Part shown: piece after piece, positions 26,077 to 39,283 of the stretch
Layout of the letters: every line of letters starts with the position of its first letter
Position numbering within the stretch: the stretch's first letter is position 1
DNA from: Strongylocentrotus droebachiensis
Taxonomy: Eukaryota > Echinodermata > Echinoidea > Camarodonta > Strongylocentrotidae
NCBI GenBank assembly: GCA_035222895.1
Contig: JAVYIG010000893.1
Location: forward strand, 248,001 to 312,000
DNA: 64,000 nt
Reading direction: 5' to 3'
Position numbers and translations under genes: made by a program
Notes under the pieces: model-generated
The model's input: only the letters and a program-made list of their open reading frames with translations
Databases searched by the model: none
What the model was told of the DNA's origin: nothing

Positions 26077-26402
26077 TATCAGTTATCTTAAATCACAGTT
26101 CATTATGTGTAGCGCATGTTTTTAAGTTTAATCTTGCATAATATACCGTAGATCATTGTTTGCTATAAGTTCTAGAAATTTTTGTTGTTGTTTATGTTAT
26201 ATTATTTATTCGTAATATTCGTAGTAGTTATTAGTTGTGATATTTTTTTTCTCATGCCGTTCTGTACACGTACTTTATAGGACCCCGTTGGAAATAAGCC
26301 TTTTCCGGCTTTCATGGGTTATCCTGTCAATGTATCTTCTCGTTTCATTTTGCTTTATGTAAGCATTCAATGTACTATACTTGACGAATAAAATCAATCA
26401 AT
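26077..26402 (+). mobile_element. LINE 3'UTR and tail
   Basis: It directly follows the ORF2 remnant and contains GGAAATAAGCCTTTTCCGGC (a small hairpin, AAGCC/GGCTT) and the tail AATAAAATCAATCAATCAAT. The order of ORF end, 3'UTR hairpin and tetranucleotide tail is typical of CR1-like elements. Confidence 0.75.
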
Positions 26403-26409
26403 CAATCAT

Positions 26410-27915
26410 GTTACAGACCTGCATATTTGGGTGTCAATGTGCCCACATAATCATAATGGTTGTTATCGCGCGCTTTATTTTCGCTCACGAGGGAAAGGAT
26501 TCAGACAGCAAGGAGTCTGAATATAGTCGCATTGGGCGTCATAATGGGAGCAACAAGGTGCTAGAATATATTTTATACAGTAAATATATTTATGTCGTAT
26601 ATTTTGTATCGAAATTGTTGCCACGGTAAGGTTATTTTTTTTTTTTTAAATCAAGGAACAGAATATTTCAAGGGAACGAGATGTGCTAGTGCATACAAAA
26701 CATTTTTACCATATAAGAAGTGTCATTCGTTTCTTGCTCGCACGCAAAATGTTAATATTTGGGCAAAATGAGCCAGCCCCCCCCCCCCCCCTTCGCGGAA
26801 ATGTGCCCCTGTGTGCCTTTACGTGCACATGTAATTTCATGAGTGCCAGAGACAGAGTGATACGAAGCGACTTTTCTGAGAATTTGGGATTGGGGTGACG
26901 TGATACTTTTTATTTATTAAAAGAGTGCCGCGATTTTTATAAATGGGTTAAAAAACGTTGCTAACTCTAAATTGCAATGTCATAACCTGGATAATGGAAT
27001 ACAACTATCTGAGTAAATTAGATAACGAAAAGGCACGCTACTCGATTTGTATTTGTTAAGCCCCTAACAGAGATTTGCGAACCCTCTAAACCTTATCTCA
27101 AAATGTATCTGCAGCAGCATGATGAGTTCTTGAAAGTATGTGCAAAATTTCAGATCAAAATAACGTGATTTTTTTTAAATCTCTATGATTGGAAACTGAA
27201 GCCCTCGTTTTGTACATAACAAATGGGGTGAATCAAACAACACTGCCAGTTGCAAAATTCAAATTTGGTTTGGTTTTTTTTAATTACTTTTTGCCTTCAT
27301 ACTCCAATGACAGTTTTATTTTTGATTTTATACAACAATAGGCCCCATTACACGTTTTAGTATGTTCACCCTGCAACGCCCTAGGTACTCTGTCCCATTT
27401 GCAGCCATAAAGCATCAAATTCTGTAGAACTTTGTAGGAATTATGAATATGTCACGTATGTCTTATCTGTGAAATGTTAACGTTGGCAGTGTCCTAATAT
27501 TCAAATTATTCAAGGAAACCCATTTAATTTCTAGACTTCACTGTCAGACACTATTGAGTGACTGACTAACTTTTTTTCATTTGGTAATAACATACATATA
27601 ATGAGCTGAAAAGGATGCATGAGCAATTGTCTACATCAATAACCCTTTTCTCGTAGTGGCCAAATTTAACTGAATGAATCTTTGCGCAGCACAAAACGTA
27701 CGCCCATTCGGTACCAAGGTCAAAAATATTTTGACCCACTTTTTAGAGCTGTGTCTCGACTATCAAATTAATAAAAGCAGGTACCTTGTTTACAACTTGC
27801 GTTTAATTAGTATTCCTTGTTTCGGAATCCATGGTGATAATATTGTGTTTAAATATTTAATCAGTTCTTGAGCCAGCTTCTCATAAGGGTCTTGATTATA
27901 CACCCAAACTTTCCT
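26410..27915. other. Intergenic, no gene seen
   Basis: AT-rich DNA with a C-run near 26777. No supported coding region. Confidence 0.45.
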
Positions 27916-27923
27916 TGGTTTAA

Positions 27924-28301
27924 AGGTAAAGACCAGTAATGGTCATGCGATTGCATTGTGAAAGAAACGTTGTGGATTCGATCAGAAAAGGTTAATCATC
28001 TAGCATCTAGCATCTGCAAGGTTCTGGAATCATCAAAATGATAAGAAATTTGGCCCATTCTTCGTAAAGTTACAAGCACTATACACAGAAAGATGTATAT
28101 GGGACTACCCTATATCTCTCACACGACCATGAGAGAAACAAATTTACCAAATATATGAATTAGTAGGCGGTTTCCCGGCAAATTTTTTATCATCATGTAT
28201 ATATTAGTCAAAACATATTCTTTCACATGATTGGTAATGAGAGCTTTCATTTCATTTTTTGAAATTGGGGCTCCAATAGTTTCCAATACTGGTCTTTACC
28301 T
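27924..28301. mobile_element. TTAA-flanked MITE (AGGTAAAGACCAGTA ends)
   Basis: AGGTAAAGACCAGTA at the left and TACTGGTCTTTACCT at the right are inverse complements, and each is bordered by TTAA. TTAA target sites are known for piggyBac and Kolobok elements; AGG termini fit Kolobok better. Non-coding. Confidence 0.75.
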
Positions 28302-28409
28302 TTAAAAAAAAAAATGTTGTCGTTAAATTAATAAATAAATGCATAAGCGTGTATGCACTTAAATAATGTATGGTATAAAACATGCACAGGTTAACAAAAA
28401 TAGTGAAAA

Positions 28410-28623
28410 AGAAAAAGAGAGAGAGACAGAGAGGGATCGATGAAGAGGGGACGGTGAGGGGAGAGAGACTTAGGGGTGAGGTGCCAGAGAAAGAGTGATA
28501 GCGGAATAGAGAGAGAAAGAGAGAGAGAGAGAGATAGATTAAAATATAAGGGAGGGGTTGGATGGGGTAGAGAGAGATAGAAGGAGAGAGAGATGAGGGG
28601 AAGAAACAGAGAGAAACAGACAC

Positions 28624-28658
<35 letters not shown>

Positions 28659-28667
28659 AAGAGAGAA

Positions 28668-28702
<35 letters not shown>

Positions 28703-28735
28703 GTGGGTGGGTGGGATGATGAGAGAGAGAGAGAG
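28410..28735. repeat. (GA)n purine tract
   Basis: Around 325 bp of GA-rich repeat ending in a GGGT/G-run. The Ser/Leu-rich frames on the opposite strand are low-complexity shadows. Confidence 0.9.
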
Positions 28736-28739
28736 ATAG

Positions 28740-31045
28740 GGGGGGGGGGGACTTTAGCCCCCCTCGAAACGCGGCTATCCCAGACAAAGGAGGGTAGAAG
28801 TTTGACAAAGGGGCGTGCGTCTGTGCTCAGTAAGGTCTCGATGAGGCGTGACCTCTTTTGTTCCCCTCCACTCCCGCCTTCGTCTACATTGCATGTGTAT
28901 TCATTATAATTTTAAATCCAAATTTTCTCCATGTGCAATCGAAATTATGGGAAAATGCGTATTGACTTTAGAATGAAAGAAATGTGTCATCTAAATGTTG
29001 TTGTTGGTTTATGTTTAAATTAGAAAATCGGATAAATTGTTTCCTGGTAAGATTTCAAGTCACTTCGATTCAATTCAATTTAATTTGCCTGATTCAAGTC
29101 ATCTCCATCTTCGTTTACAAAACAACAATATTTTCAAAATACATTGAATGAAAACATGCAATTATATTCAAACAAATGAATGTGAAATAGCATTAATGTA
29201 ATATCATGAATAACAATGGGCACAGCAGCCAGTCAGAATAGAAAGGTGATTAAAATAAAATTATTCAGTATTTTCATGAAATAAATGCCCGCTTCACGTG
29301 AGCCAATGTTGTTTACTTTGTTAGTGTGTTACATGTAAGTTCTTGCACAGTGAATCTAGGATGTTATACTTGTGGATGGATATATTAGAGGAAATTAAAA
29401 CACGCTATCGTTTGGTGATGTGTTTGTTCGGTAGCTATTGAATTTAGATCTACAATTTCATTACGTTAATCATGGTAAGTTATTATGTTCAAATTTCTTC
29501 TGAAAAAGGTAGAAATTGCTTTGGCCCTTGCCCGAATCACCCTAAAGGCAACTTAATTCGCTGGATTTTCTAAAAAAAAAATGATCATTTTAATTATGTG
29601 TTCTGTTTATGGAATGAGAAACAGTAGCTTCAACTTGTTCCGAATATGAACTAAATAATGAAAACTTGCTAAAATCAATGAACGTGGTAGAATGGCACTG
29701 CCTCACTGTCATGTTTATGTCGCTATTTTGTCAATTTTTTTTGCTCTTTTCTCAAACCATGTTGGATTTATTTATACTATGTTTCTTCTGAATGTATTCT
29801 ACTTTTCTTTATACGTGACACATACATACTCCTATAACAGCGCCATGTACCCCCCCCCCCTTGCCGGCTGCTATCGACTCAAGCCGATGCTTGCTTATGA
29901 TAGTTGGCCTCTGCATTTATCTTGATTATTTGTTTTACTTACCTTCATACTTTCAAGCTTTCAATTATATATATATATATATGCATTTTTATGTGTGTAT
30001 ATCTAAGTTGTCACTCTTAATGTAAATCAATTATATTGTATACTATTAATGTTATTTGAATGTTTTATATTTGATTTATCAATAAATGCAGAAACATCTG
30101 CTAAAAAAAACTTAGAAATGATATGATTGATATCAACAACAACTTTATTGAACAATCAGTGAGACCATAATTATGTTCTGCAGAGAGTCGAACTATACTA
30201 CTTCATTTTCTATAGGCCTACCTCTCTGTTACCCATTACTCACCCATCATATTTTTTGGTTGTTATCATTCAATGTAATTTTCATTCGATACTGTGACGA
30301 TCGAAAAAGTGAAAAAGAAAAATGCAGATTACTTAGATATTCATTTTCTTTTCATTTGAATTATTGAAGTTTTGCTACAACACAATCATCGTATGTTTAA
30401 ATTGAATAAGTCAAGTGCGGTGCGATTAATTGAATAATTAAAAAATTATTTAAAGTACATGTGAGTCTTTAATGATAATGATGATGAAATAAATTAACGA
30501 AATGTTTTGATATATTAAATGAAATAAAGATGTCGACTTTATACAGTGTAGTCTACTGTCTCTATTTTTTGAAAGTCTTCTATATTCATATTTTATTGGT
30601 GAACAGAAATAGCCTACTCTAAAATGTTGAATAATAATAATTAACAAATAACAAAATAAGCGCAGTGATGACCAGTTATGAATGTGTGTTCTATGAAAAT
30701 GCGACCACAGCAAAAACTGCATTTAATTACGGTCTCCTCCTTTTATAATTAACGCTTCATCCATTTTTAATTACTCGGCGTTTATCTTCTCACCTCTGAT
30801 GCCCATTGTATCGCGGTTTGTGCCATGTCATCTTCATGCAGAACTTAGATTCCTATCTGTACATTGAAACAAGGCATATGTCAGCATGCAGTGCACAATG
30901 TGGAAAGAAACACTTTGTTTCAGTTTCAATATCATTGGCGTATCCAGACTTCGGCCTCCGGAGGGAGGAGGAGGGGGGGGGGGGGGAGGGGCAAAACATT
31001 TCAAATGTGTGTAGTCCATGTACGTTTTAGTAAGGAGGGACCAGG
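28740..31045. other. Intergenic, no gene seen
   Basis: AT-rich; a short (AT)n run lies near 29970. A GGCGTATCCAG start beside poly-G near 30937-30990 resembles a decayed transposon end. No conserved frame. Confidence 0.45.
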
Positions 31046-31051
31046 GACCCA

Positions 31052-31191
31052 TTTCACAAAGCCTTTTTTCAATGACAAACGACAAAAATCATTGACAAAT
31101 CTGTTGATAACCAATCAGAAGCAAGGATTCCAGTAGCTTATAACAAAAATTGTCATTTGTCACTGATGACAAGTTTTTGTCAATCACCCGA
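31052..31191. mobile_element. TTTCACAAAGCC-family MITE, copy 1
   Basis: TTTCACAAAGCCTTTTTTCA, then AACCAATCAGAAGCAAGGAT, then AGTAGCTTATAAC and GATGACAAGTTTTTGTC. It shares this order with the copies at 39128-39260 and 40196-40321. The right terminus (TTTTGTGAAAC in the others) is lost here. Confidence 0.8.
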
Positions 31192-31707
31192 ACAACTTGT
31201 TTGAAGAAGGGGAAAAAGTAAGCCATTTGTGAATATGTATATACACTTCCGTACTTTTCTTGGTTATAGTCTGGATTCCTCTGTCCTGGTCGGAAGTTCT
31301 GTCAGGAGAGACAAATTACCCCTTCCCCCTCCTTCAAATACGCTAGTGCATCGTCTTCGGGTATTACATTTTAAAGAAAACTTCGATTAGAAACCTCGAC
31401 TCTAAAACCTGTTGGGCAGTAATAATTATATACTCATATAGGCTTTGTATTTGTAGGTAAACTTTTGATTTTGGTTAGGTATAGAAACTAATACATTCTA
31501 GATTACTTACACTAAATTAATAAGTATAGAGTGGTCACGACACCATGTTATTTGTTAGATAATTATTGAATAATGATTTGGTTATAATTACAAAATAATT
31601 TTGAGATTTTTCATTCTTTAAGTCCCTAATCTTCGTCAAAAAATAAATTCCTTTTTAGTCTGAAAATATTATAACACCCCCCTCCGGTAGCTCGCTCAAC
31701 TATAATC

Positions 31708-31753
<46 letters not shown>

Positions 31754-31904
31754 ATTCTTAATCTCCACACCTGTCTCATTCTTCTTCTCTCCGCATTGGA
31801 TGTAATAATCAGTTTCGCTTCAAATTAAAATTCACGGCAAACTAATGACTTCGAACGGGTCATTTGATCTATGGAAAGGAGGCATAGCGACAAGGAGGGA
31901 GGGT

Positions 31905-31943
<39 letters not shown>

Positions 31944-31980
31944 AGAAAGAAAAAAAGAGAGAGAGAGAGAGAGATAGAGA
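31708..31980. repeat. (CT)n and (GA)n tracts in opposite strand sense
   Basis: A CT tract (31708-31752) is followed after ~155 bp by a GA tract (about 31908-31980). Together they form a low-complexity inverted pair. Confidence 0.85.
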
Positions 31981-31984
31981 GCGA

Positions 31985-33520
31985 ACAAACGAAAAAATCA
32001 ATTAAAAAATTAACATGAAATCATTATTTCCCACACAGTAAATAAGTCAATAGCCACAATGTCACCCCAAAAAAATTAATTCTCATCAGAAGTGATACCA
32101 TTTAATTTCCAACTTAATCTTCGCATCACAAAATAATTCAATTCGAATAACAAATCGAATGGGTAACAAAAATCAAATCATACAAATAACCGTAAAGAGG
32201 TAATTCTAATTGCGTAGATATGACTTATGTCCTAAGGGACACAAAAGAAAATATTAATATATTATATACGAACAAGTAACGCAAATAAAAAGTGTAAACA
32301 TAAACTGCGTCATTACCAAAGCAATTATCATTTATTTTCGTCAAATTCGTTTGTGCTTCTCTACACTTACACAAGACATGAATTTCAATGTCCTTTTTCT
32401 ATAACTGAAAAACGTCACATTCGTTTAAAGAGCAGACTCGCAGCGCAAGCAGGCTTTAAAACGATGAATTAATTTGCTTTCAAAATAAGACGGGTTTATT
32501 CATCTCCGTCATCGTAACAAAAATACTCTTGTACCATCGGAATTTTGTAATTTTTTACCATTTTTATATTGGGTGGTCTTTCCTATCTAATGTATAAGTT
32601 TGGAGTATTACAAAGGAATCAATAAGGAAAAAATACAAAACAATTCTGAAAACAAGGTGAACGATAAAAGAAAACATTCATTGTCTAGAACTGGTGACGA
32701 ATTGCAACGTTGCATATTGAACCTTTTTTCTTCTTCAAAGAATATAATACTACAATTTCCGATCAATGCTTTTTTCTTCATTTGATCAACGTTTCGTTTC
32801 ATTTTGATTATTTAAATTGACCAGATCATTGTATAGTACTGATGTGATGTGGAATGTGCATAACGAGATAAACTATCACAGCAATGACAAATATGATCTC
32901 TAGTAAATACCAAATGAAATAGTTTGTTGAAATATGAAGGTCGCTACAAAAGAAAGCTCCTAAGCATTTAACTAATATACATATCAGCTCGTAAACGAAA
33001 ATGAGTAAGTTGAGTCGTAATATAATGGAGAAAAAAACTACATATTAACGATGAATGTGATCTATACTACAAACAATAAAGCAGTGTCGTATCACTCGTA
33101 TAACACCGATGGGCAAACCTTGCTGGTATTTGATCTTACGAAAGGTTTGAAATAAAAAAACGAAACATCCAAATATAAATACCACGCAGTAACGCCGTGA
33201 ACTGCATACAAAATGTAGTCATTGGGTCTCACCTCAGTACTTACTCACCAGAACAAAAACCATAACTAAATAGCAATAGATCAATTTAAATATTCACAGA
33301 TACATATTCAAAAAAAGAAAAAAAGAAGAGCTCTACTGCACTTTGTGCGTTTTTATAATAATTATACTCTCAAAGTAATGGAGGTACTTTACTTCGTGAA
33401 TTGCTATGTTTACGTTTTGGAAAAGAATGCTTCTTCCTGTGTATCATTGAATGCATTTTGGTGCATGACATGAATAATTATCACATCATTCTGAAGAGCA
33501 CATAATTATCCAGTATGTCA
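31985..33520. other. Intergenic, no gene seen
   Basis: AT-rich DNA; no supported gene, RNA or repeat structure. Confidence 0.45.
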
Positions 33521-33522
33521 TT

Positions 33523-33807
33523 AGACCCTTTTCGAAATGTATTCAAATTCATACACGTTTACCTACCGATGAGCTATTACATTCATCTGTTATATCTCCA
33601 TAGTCAGAATGCATATTGCATATATTTGTTGTTGCTAGGTAGGACAAACACTATGGCTTGCCCTACCTAGCAACACATAAAGTATACAATTCACATTCTG
33701 ACTAGTGAAATACAATTATTTGTAACAGGTGAATGAAATTATGCGTAACAAGGCACTTAACAAAGATGCATAAGCATTAAATTTGATTACATTACGAAAA
33801 ATGGTCT
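33523..33807. mobile_element. MITE-like element with nested inverted repeat, copy 2
   Basis: The central TAGTCAGAATGCATATTGCA / TTCACATTCTGACTAG pair and TAGGTAGGACA / CCCTACCTAGC core match the 5182-5562 element. Outer ends AGACCCTTTTCG and CGAAAAATGGTCT are inverted. Confidence 0.75.
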
Positions 33808-33809
33808 TT

Positions 33810-35435
33810 TGGATTACATTAGGAAAATAACCTACTGGCTTGACAACTTGGTACAAAATGATTTCTATTTCTTCATGCACAGATTGCATCTACGAACTGG
33901 CTTCTTGTGCTCTGGTGCATGATTTTTGGAATTGAAGGACAAATTGTCCAGTCGTGATCGGGTTTTAGCTAAAAGTTACTGAAAGTAGGCTCCAGAAACA
34001 TCATTTGAATTGTATTCCATTAGTTGCTTTATATCTGCAAAGGAGTTTGTATGCAAAGTTGAATGCCATATCAACAACGTCATCTCCTAATTCAGAAATA
34101 ATAAAATAAACAAAAGATATTATCCTCAAGAATATTCAATAGGACAACTTTCTTCATCTTCTTAGTTATACCATAGAACTGCTTAATATGACCGTGATAA
34201 AATTGATTCATGTAATTGTTGTATATATATATATATGTATATATAAATAGATAACATAAAATCTAATCAATCTCTATATAATAATATAGGAAAAACAGAA
34301 AAGTGAAAAGATTAATTCTATGGATATGATATATCTTTTTCAAACATAAGCCTATAAAAATTAGTTCATGAGAACAAATTATGCAAATTAACAGTGAATT
34401 TACAAATCAAGTTTACAAGGGAAAATTAAATTGTGACCTCAACAATTTGGAGAAAGTCAAAATTTTAAACAAGCACTTGCTTCTATTTTTTCCACATTTA
34501 TTTAGTTTTGTTTCTGGTTGTTTTGATATTTTTGAAAATCAAATTCCAGCTGAGAAGTACTTAGGTAATGTTTGCAAACCACAAAAGGAACAATTTATTC
34601 CATTGTATTTTCATTATTATAGTAAATCTAAATTCCCCGATATCACTTATTACTTTTTGTTTATCAAATAATACAAATTAACAAAACACATAGGGAACGA
34701 TTTATTCCATTGTCTTTTCATCAATTTGGCAAATCTAAATTCCACAATAACACTTTTTACTTTTTCTTTATCAAATGATAGAAATTGAAAACCAAAATGA
34801 TTGCTGGTGGTAAAGCGCTCATAGTTATCACCAGTGCATAATGAACGGTTAATGAAGTGACAAACACAAGCAATTAACATAGCTGATACAGGTAATCTAA
34901 ATGACTACCTAAGCAATGTCAGAACCAAACGGAACATAACGAAACAAATCCAACAAAAACAACTAAACAATGGAAATATCACATTCCCATCCTCAAGGTA
35001 AATCTTTTTAAGTCTAGGTGGTAAAACATATTAAATCAAGGTAATATATTAATCTGTAACACAGAGGCCTTAATCCCATCTATTCTAATTTTTCAATTCA
35101 TTCAAGAACCCTTTTGTTGTTATTGCAAAAATGCAATTCTGTCATTTCTGTCTTCAAAGGAGTTGATCTTTTCAACATTTCTCAAAAAAAAAAAAAATCT
35201 CCTCATCAAAACATAATATTAACTAAAATAATAAAACACAAAGACAATAAACAAATACATAGAACTGAATAAGTCAAAACTTGTAAGAACAACATATAAC
35301 ATATACATGTGAATAGTACTCTAAATCAGACCCAATCAAACAAATTGGGAAATAATCATGACAACTTTAAAAGCAACAACTATGTATTAAGAGATTAGAT
35401 TACACATCATAATATATTAAAAACAGAAGGAGAAC
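33810..35435. other. Intergenic, no gene seen
   Basis: AT-rich. CAATTTATTCCATTGT and TATCACTTATTACTTTTTGT are closely duplicated at ~34590-34660 and ~34700-34770, a local direct duplication of ~110 bp. A TA-rich run lies near 34220. Confidence 0.45.
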
Positions 35436-35439
35436 AAGA

Positions 35440-35497
35440 TAAAGAGAGAGAGCTAGTGAGAAAGAAGTATGGGTGATGAAATATCAATTATAGGGAG

Positions 35498-35528
<31 letters not shown>

Positions 35529-37435
35529 GAGAAAGTGAGAGATAGAGAGAGAGATAGGGGGGATACATGAAAGATAGTGAGGTAGAGAGTATGGAACAGA
35601 GGGGAGAAAGAGGGAGTTGGAGAGAGGGGATATAGGGAGAGAAAGAAAGATAGAGAGAGAGAGAGAGAGAGAAAGTGAGAGATAGAGAGAGATAGGGGGA
35701 GGGGGGGATACATGAAAGATAGTGAGGTAGAGAGTATGGAACAGAGGGGAGAAAGAGGGAGTTGGAGAGAGGGGATATAGGGAAAGAAAGAGAAGAGAGA
35801 TACAAGATAAAGATAAAGAGAGAGAGCTAGTGAGAAAGAAGTATGGGTGATGAAATATCAAGGCAATTATAGGGAGAGAAAGAAAGAAAGATAGAGAGAG
35901 AGAGAGAGAGAGGAAGTGAGAGATAGAGAGAGATAGGGGGAGGGGGGGATACATGAAAGATAGTGAGGTAGAGAGTATGGAACAGAGGGGAGAAAGAGGG
36001 AGTTGGAGAGAGGGGATATAGGGAAAGAAAGAGAAGAGAGATACAAGAAGAGAGAGAAAGAGAGATACAAGAAGAGAGAGAAAGAGAGATAGAGAGAGAT
36101 AGGGGGAGGGGGGGATACATGAAAGATAGTGAGGTAGAGAGTATGGAACAGAGGGGAGAAAGAGGGAGTTGGAGAGAGGGGATATAGGGAAAGAAAGAGA
36201 AGAGAGATACAAGAAGAGAGAGAAAGAGAGATACAAGAAGAGAGAGAAAGAGAGATAGAGAGAGATAGGGGGAGGGGGGGATACATGAAAGATAGTGAGG
36301 TAGAGAGTATGGAACAGAGGGGAGAAAGAGGGAGTTGGAGAGAGGGGATATAGGGAAAGAAAGAGAAGAGAGATACAAGATAAAGATAAAGAGAGAGAGC
36401 TAGTGAGAAAGAAGTATGGGTGATGAAATATCAAGGCAATTATAGGGAGAGAAAGAAAGAAAGATAGAGAGAGAGAGAGAGAGAGGAAGTGAGAGATAGA
36501 GAGAGATAGGGGGAGGGGGGGATACATGAAAGATAGTGAGGTAGAGAGTATGGAACAGAGGGGAGAAAGAGGGAGTTGGAGAGAGGGGATATAGGGAAAG
36601 AAAGAGAGGAGAGATACAAGAAGAGAGAGAAAGAGAGATACAAGAAGAGAGAGAAAGAGAGATAGAGAGAGATAGGGGGAGGGGGGGATACATGAAAGAT
36701 AGTGAGGTAGAGAGTATGGAACAGAGGGGAGAAAGAGGGAGTTGGAGAGAGGGGATATAGGGAAAGAAAGAGAAGAGAGATACAAGAAGAGAGAGAAAGA
36801 GAGATACAAGAAGAGAGAGAAAGAGAGATAGAGAGAGATAGGGGGAGGGGGGGATACATGAAAGATAGTGAGGTAGAGAGTATGGAACAGAGGGGAGAAA
36901 GAGGGAGTTGGAGAGAGGGGATATAGGGAAAGAAAGAGAAGAGAGATACAAGATAAAGATAAAGAGAGAGAGCTAGTGAGAAAGAAGTATGGGTGATGAA
37001 ATATCAAGGCAATTATAGGGAGAGAAAGAAAGAAAGATAGAGAGAGAGAGAGAGAGAGGAAGTGAGAGATAGAGAGAGATAGGGGGAGGGGGGGATACAT
37101 GAAAGATAGTGAGGTAGAGAGTATGGAACAGAGGGGAGAAAGAGGGAGTTGGAGAGAGGGGATATAGGGAAAGAAAGAGAAGAGAGATACAAGAAGAGAG
37201 AGAAAGAGAGATACAAAAAGAAAGAGAAAGAAAGATAGAGAGAGAGAGAGAGAGAGAAAGTGAGAGATAGAGAGAGATAGGGGGGATACATGAAAGATAG
37301 TGAGGTAGAGAGTATGGAACAGAGGGGAGACAGAGGGAGTTGGAGAGAGGGGATATAGGGAAAGAAAGAGAAGAGAGATACAAGAAGAGAGAGAAAGAGA
37401 GATACAAAAAGAAAGAGAAAGAGCAATAGAATATG
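35440..37435. repeat. Purine-strand satellite with 573-bp higher-order unit
   Basis: A core with GATACATGAAAGATAGTGAG and GAGTATGGAACAGAGGGGAG occurs ten times, starting at 35562, 35707, 35948, 36114, 36280, 36521, 36687, 36853, 37094 and 37285. The intervals are 145, 241, 166, 166, 241, 166, 166, 241 and 191. The run 241+166+166 = 573 bp therefore repeats as a higher-order unit. The 241 intervals contain an extra segment with AGAGCTAGTGAGAAAGAAGT. The plus strand is almost all purine. A 656-codon minus-strand frame of Ser/Leu/Pro crosses the array because the 573-bp unit is a multiple of three; I regard it as non-coding. Confidence 0.92.
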
Positions 37436-37439
37436 GGGG

Positions 37440-39120
37440 GGGGGGGAATAACATAAAGTATGAGGATATCTGTACTTCACCATACTGAGCAAAAAATCAC
37501 ATTATGCACAAAATAAACAATACAAATTAAATCATTTACATTTCAGGTGGGAAAACAACGTAATAATTAAATTTAAGATTAAGATCTGTCTACAAAAAGA
37601 TTCCAATTTCCCCTAAAAAACCTTGCTTTCATGAATTTCCATTTCTGATAAAAACAGTAAGCATGGTTGTATGTATAATAAGTGTAGTTACCACAGGTAA
37701 TTAAGTAGATTTCATATTAATGGCACAATTTCATTGTGCATTCATTTCTAATTCACAAGAGGACAAGTAAAGGATGAACAATCTTGAAAGTAAGATCATC
37801 TTAATGAAAAGTTAAATATCAATATGACCAGAAAAAAAATCAACAATTATTTGCAATCAGCTGGCAATAAAACTCACCAAATTTCAAAATTAACAAGAGA
37901 CCCTCTCTCAGTGCGAATCTATGTAACACTATAAACTATGTGTTTTATAACACGTGAACAAGGACAAACAAATACAGTACTAATTTCTAATTTTAACCTT
38001 CAAGATGGCTAGCAAAGCCTACGACACAAACATTTTAAACAAATATTTGAATCATATCCACTGTCCAAAATATACAATCTTATAATATAATGACCCTGCA
38101 AAACGCTTAACAAAAATCTTTTGGCAAAAACAAAATTCTTTAAAAGCCAACACATATTTATCGCCATCTTGCGATGAGAAAGAGAGCTTTTGGCTTAATA
38201 TCTTGCCGCGACAGTCTATAAAAGAAGAAGAAAATTGCCAAACACAACCAAGAAATAATTCCTCTCCGTAGAGAAGAAAGAATTCACCATTTTCCAGAGA
38301 ATTGGTCCATACCACTCCCCCAAAAAAAGATGAAATAGTTTGCCCAAGGATCTGGAATGATGAAAAAGTGAAATGATTCACTGATTTCAAGAGAATTTGA
38401 CCACAAAATATAGATTTGATATATTACATCTTTGTACAAACTTTCAACAAATTGACACATATGATTTGTATCGGTTCCAGTGGAACAATAATGGTGACAA
38501 GACTCTAGAAAAAGGCAAGACTAGAAAAAGCACTTATCTTTCCCCTATTCCCCTATGAAGCAAGACCTGCAAGCTACAAACATTACAAGTACAACCTATT
38601 ATGCACCGTTCATTATATTACTTTAGAGCTAAACAAAAGTGGTGATCAAAGTAATGCATTTAAGTGAAATTTACAAAACCATGATCCGAACCAACACTGA
38701 ATATTGTTTTAATTAAAGAAGCCACATGATATTTCTTTCATGCAAAAAGTGGAATGTAATCAGTTTAAAAGTTCAACCTCTGGAAAATGATAATCTAAAT
38801 TATCAAGGGGATAGATATTGCCTTGGTATTTTACTTCAAAGACCTTCTGAAAATAAGAGCTATATTTTATGAAAACAAATCTCTTCTTTGAAAGTCATTT
38901 ATATCATGGAATGAATCATCTGCACACAAAAAAGCAGCAAAAGAACATCAACCCTAGAATATGGCAAAAAGTACTGGTACATAAAGTCACATGATTTCTA
39001 TGGGACATACAAAATGGTATCGAAAGAGCCCTTGAGTTGATTTTTCAAAAATAATTTTGAGCGTGTTTGCTTTAATATCATCAAAAATAGAGAACAATTT
39101 ATCTCTGTAATAAAAGAACA
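37440..39120. other. Region downstream of FOXRED2
   Basis: No gene recognised. Part of it may be FOXRED2 3'UTR, since the gene runs toward it on the minus strand, but no polyadenylation site can be assigned with confidence. Confidence 0.4.
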
Positions 39121-39127
39121 GGGGGGT

Positions 39128-39260
39128 GTTTCACAAAGCCTTTTTCAATGACAAATTACAAAAATCAGTGACAAATCTGCTGACAACCAATCAGAGGCAA
39201 GGATTTCAGTAGCTTATAACGAAGACTGTCGTTTGCCACTGATGACAAGTTTTGTGAAAC
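39128..39260. mobile_element. TTTCACAAAGCC-family MITE, copy 2, abutting the FOXRED2 stop
   Basis: Inverted termini GTTTCACAAAGCC and GTTTTGTGAAAC enclose the family body (AACCAATCAGAGGCAAGGAT). In the gene's direction it begins 23 nt after the FOXRED2 stop codon and so lies in the 3'UTR or replaces former coding sequence. Confidence 0.85.
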
Positions 39261-39283
39261 GGGGCCCGGGTCTTGGTGTCCAC

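Noticed and set aside
35484-37454. 656-codon minus-strand open frame
   Set aside because: It is Ser/Leu/Pro low complexity from a purine satellite whose 573-bp unit is divisible by three; no domain, no splice context.
38052-38390. 112-codon minus-strand frame downstream of FOXRED2
   Set aside because: No recognisable motif; AT-rich composition like its surroundings; possibly 3'UTR.
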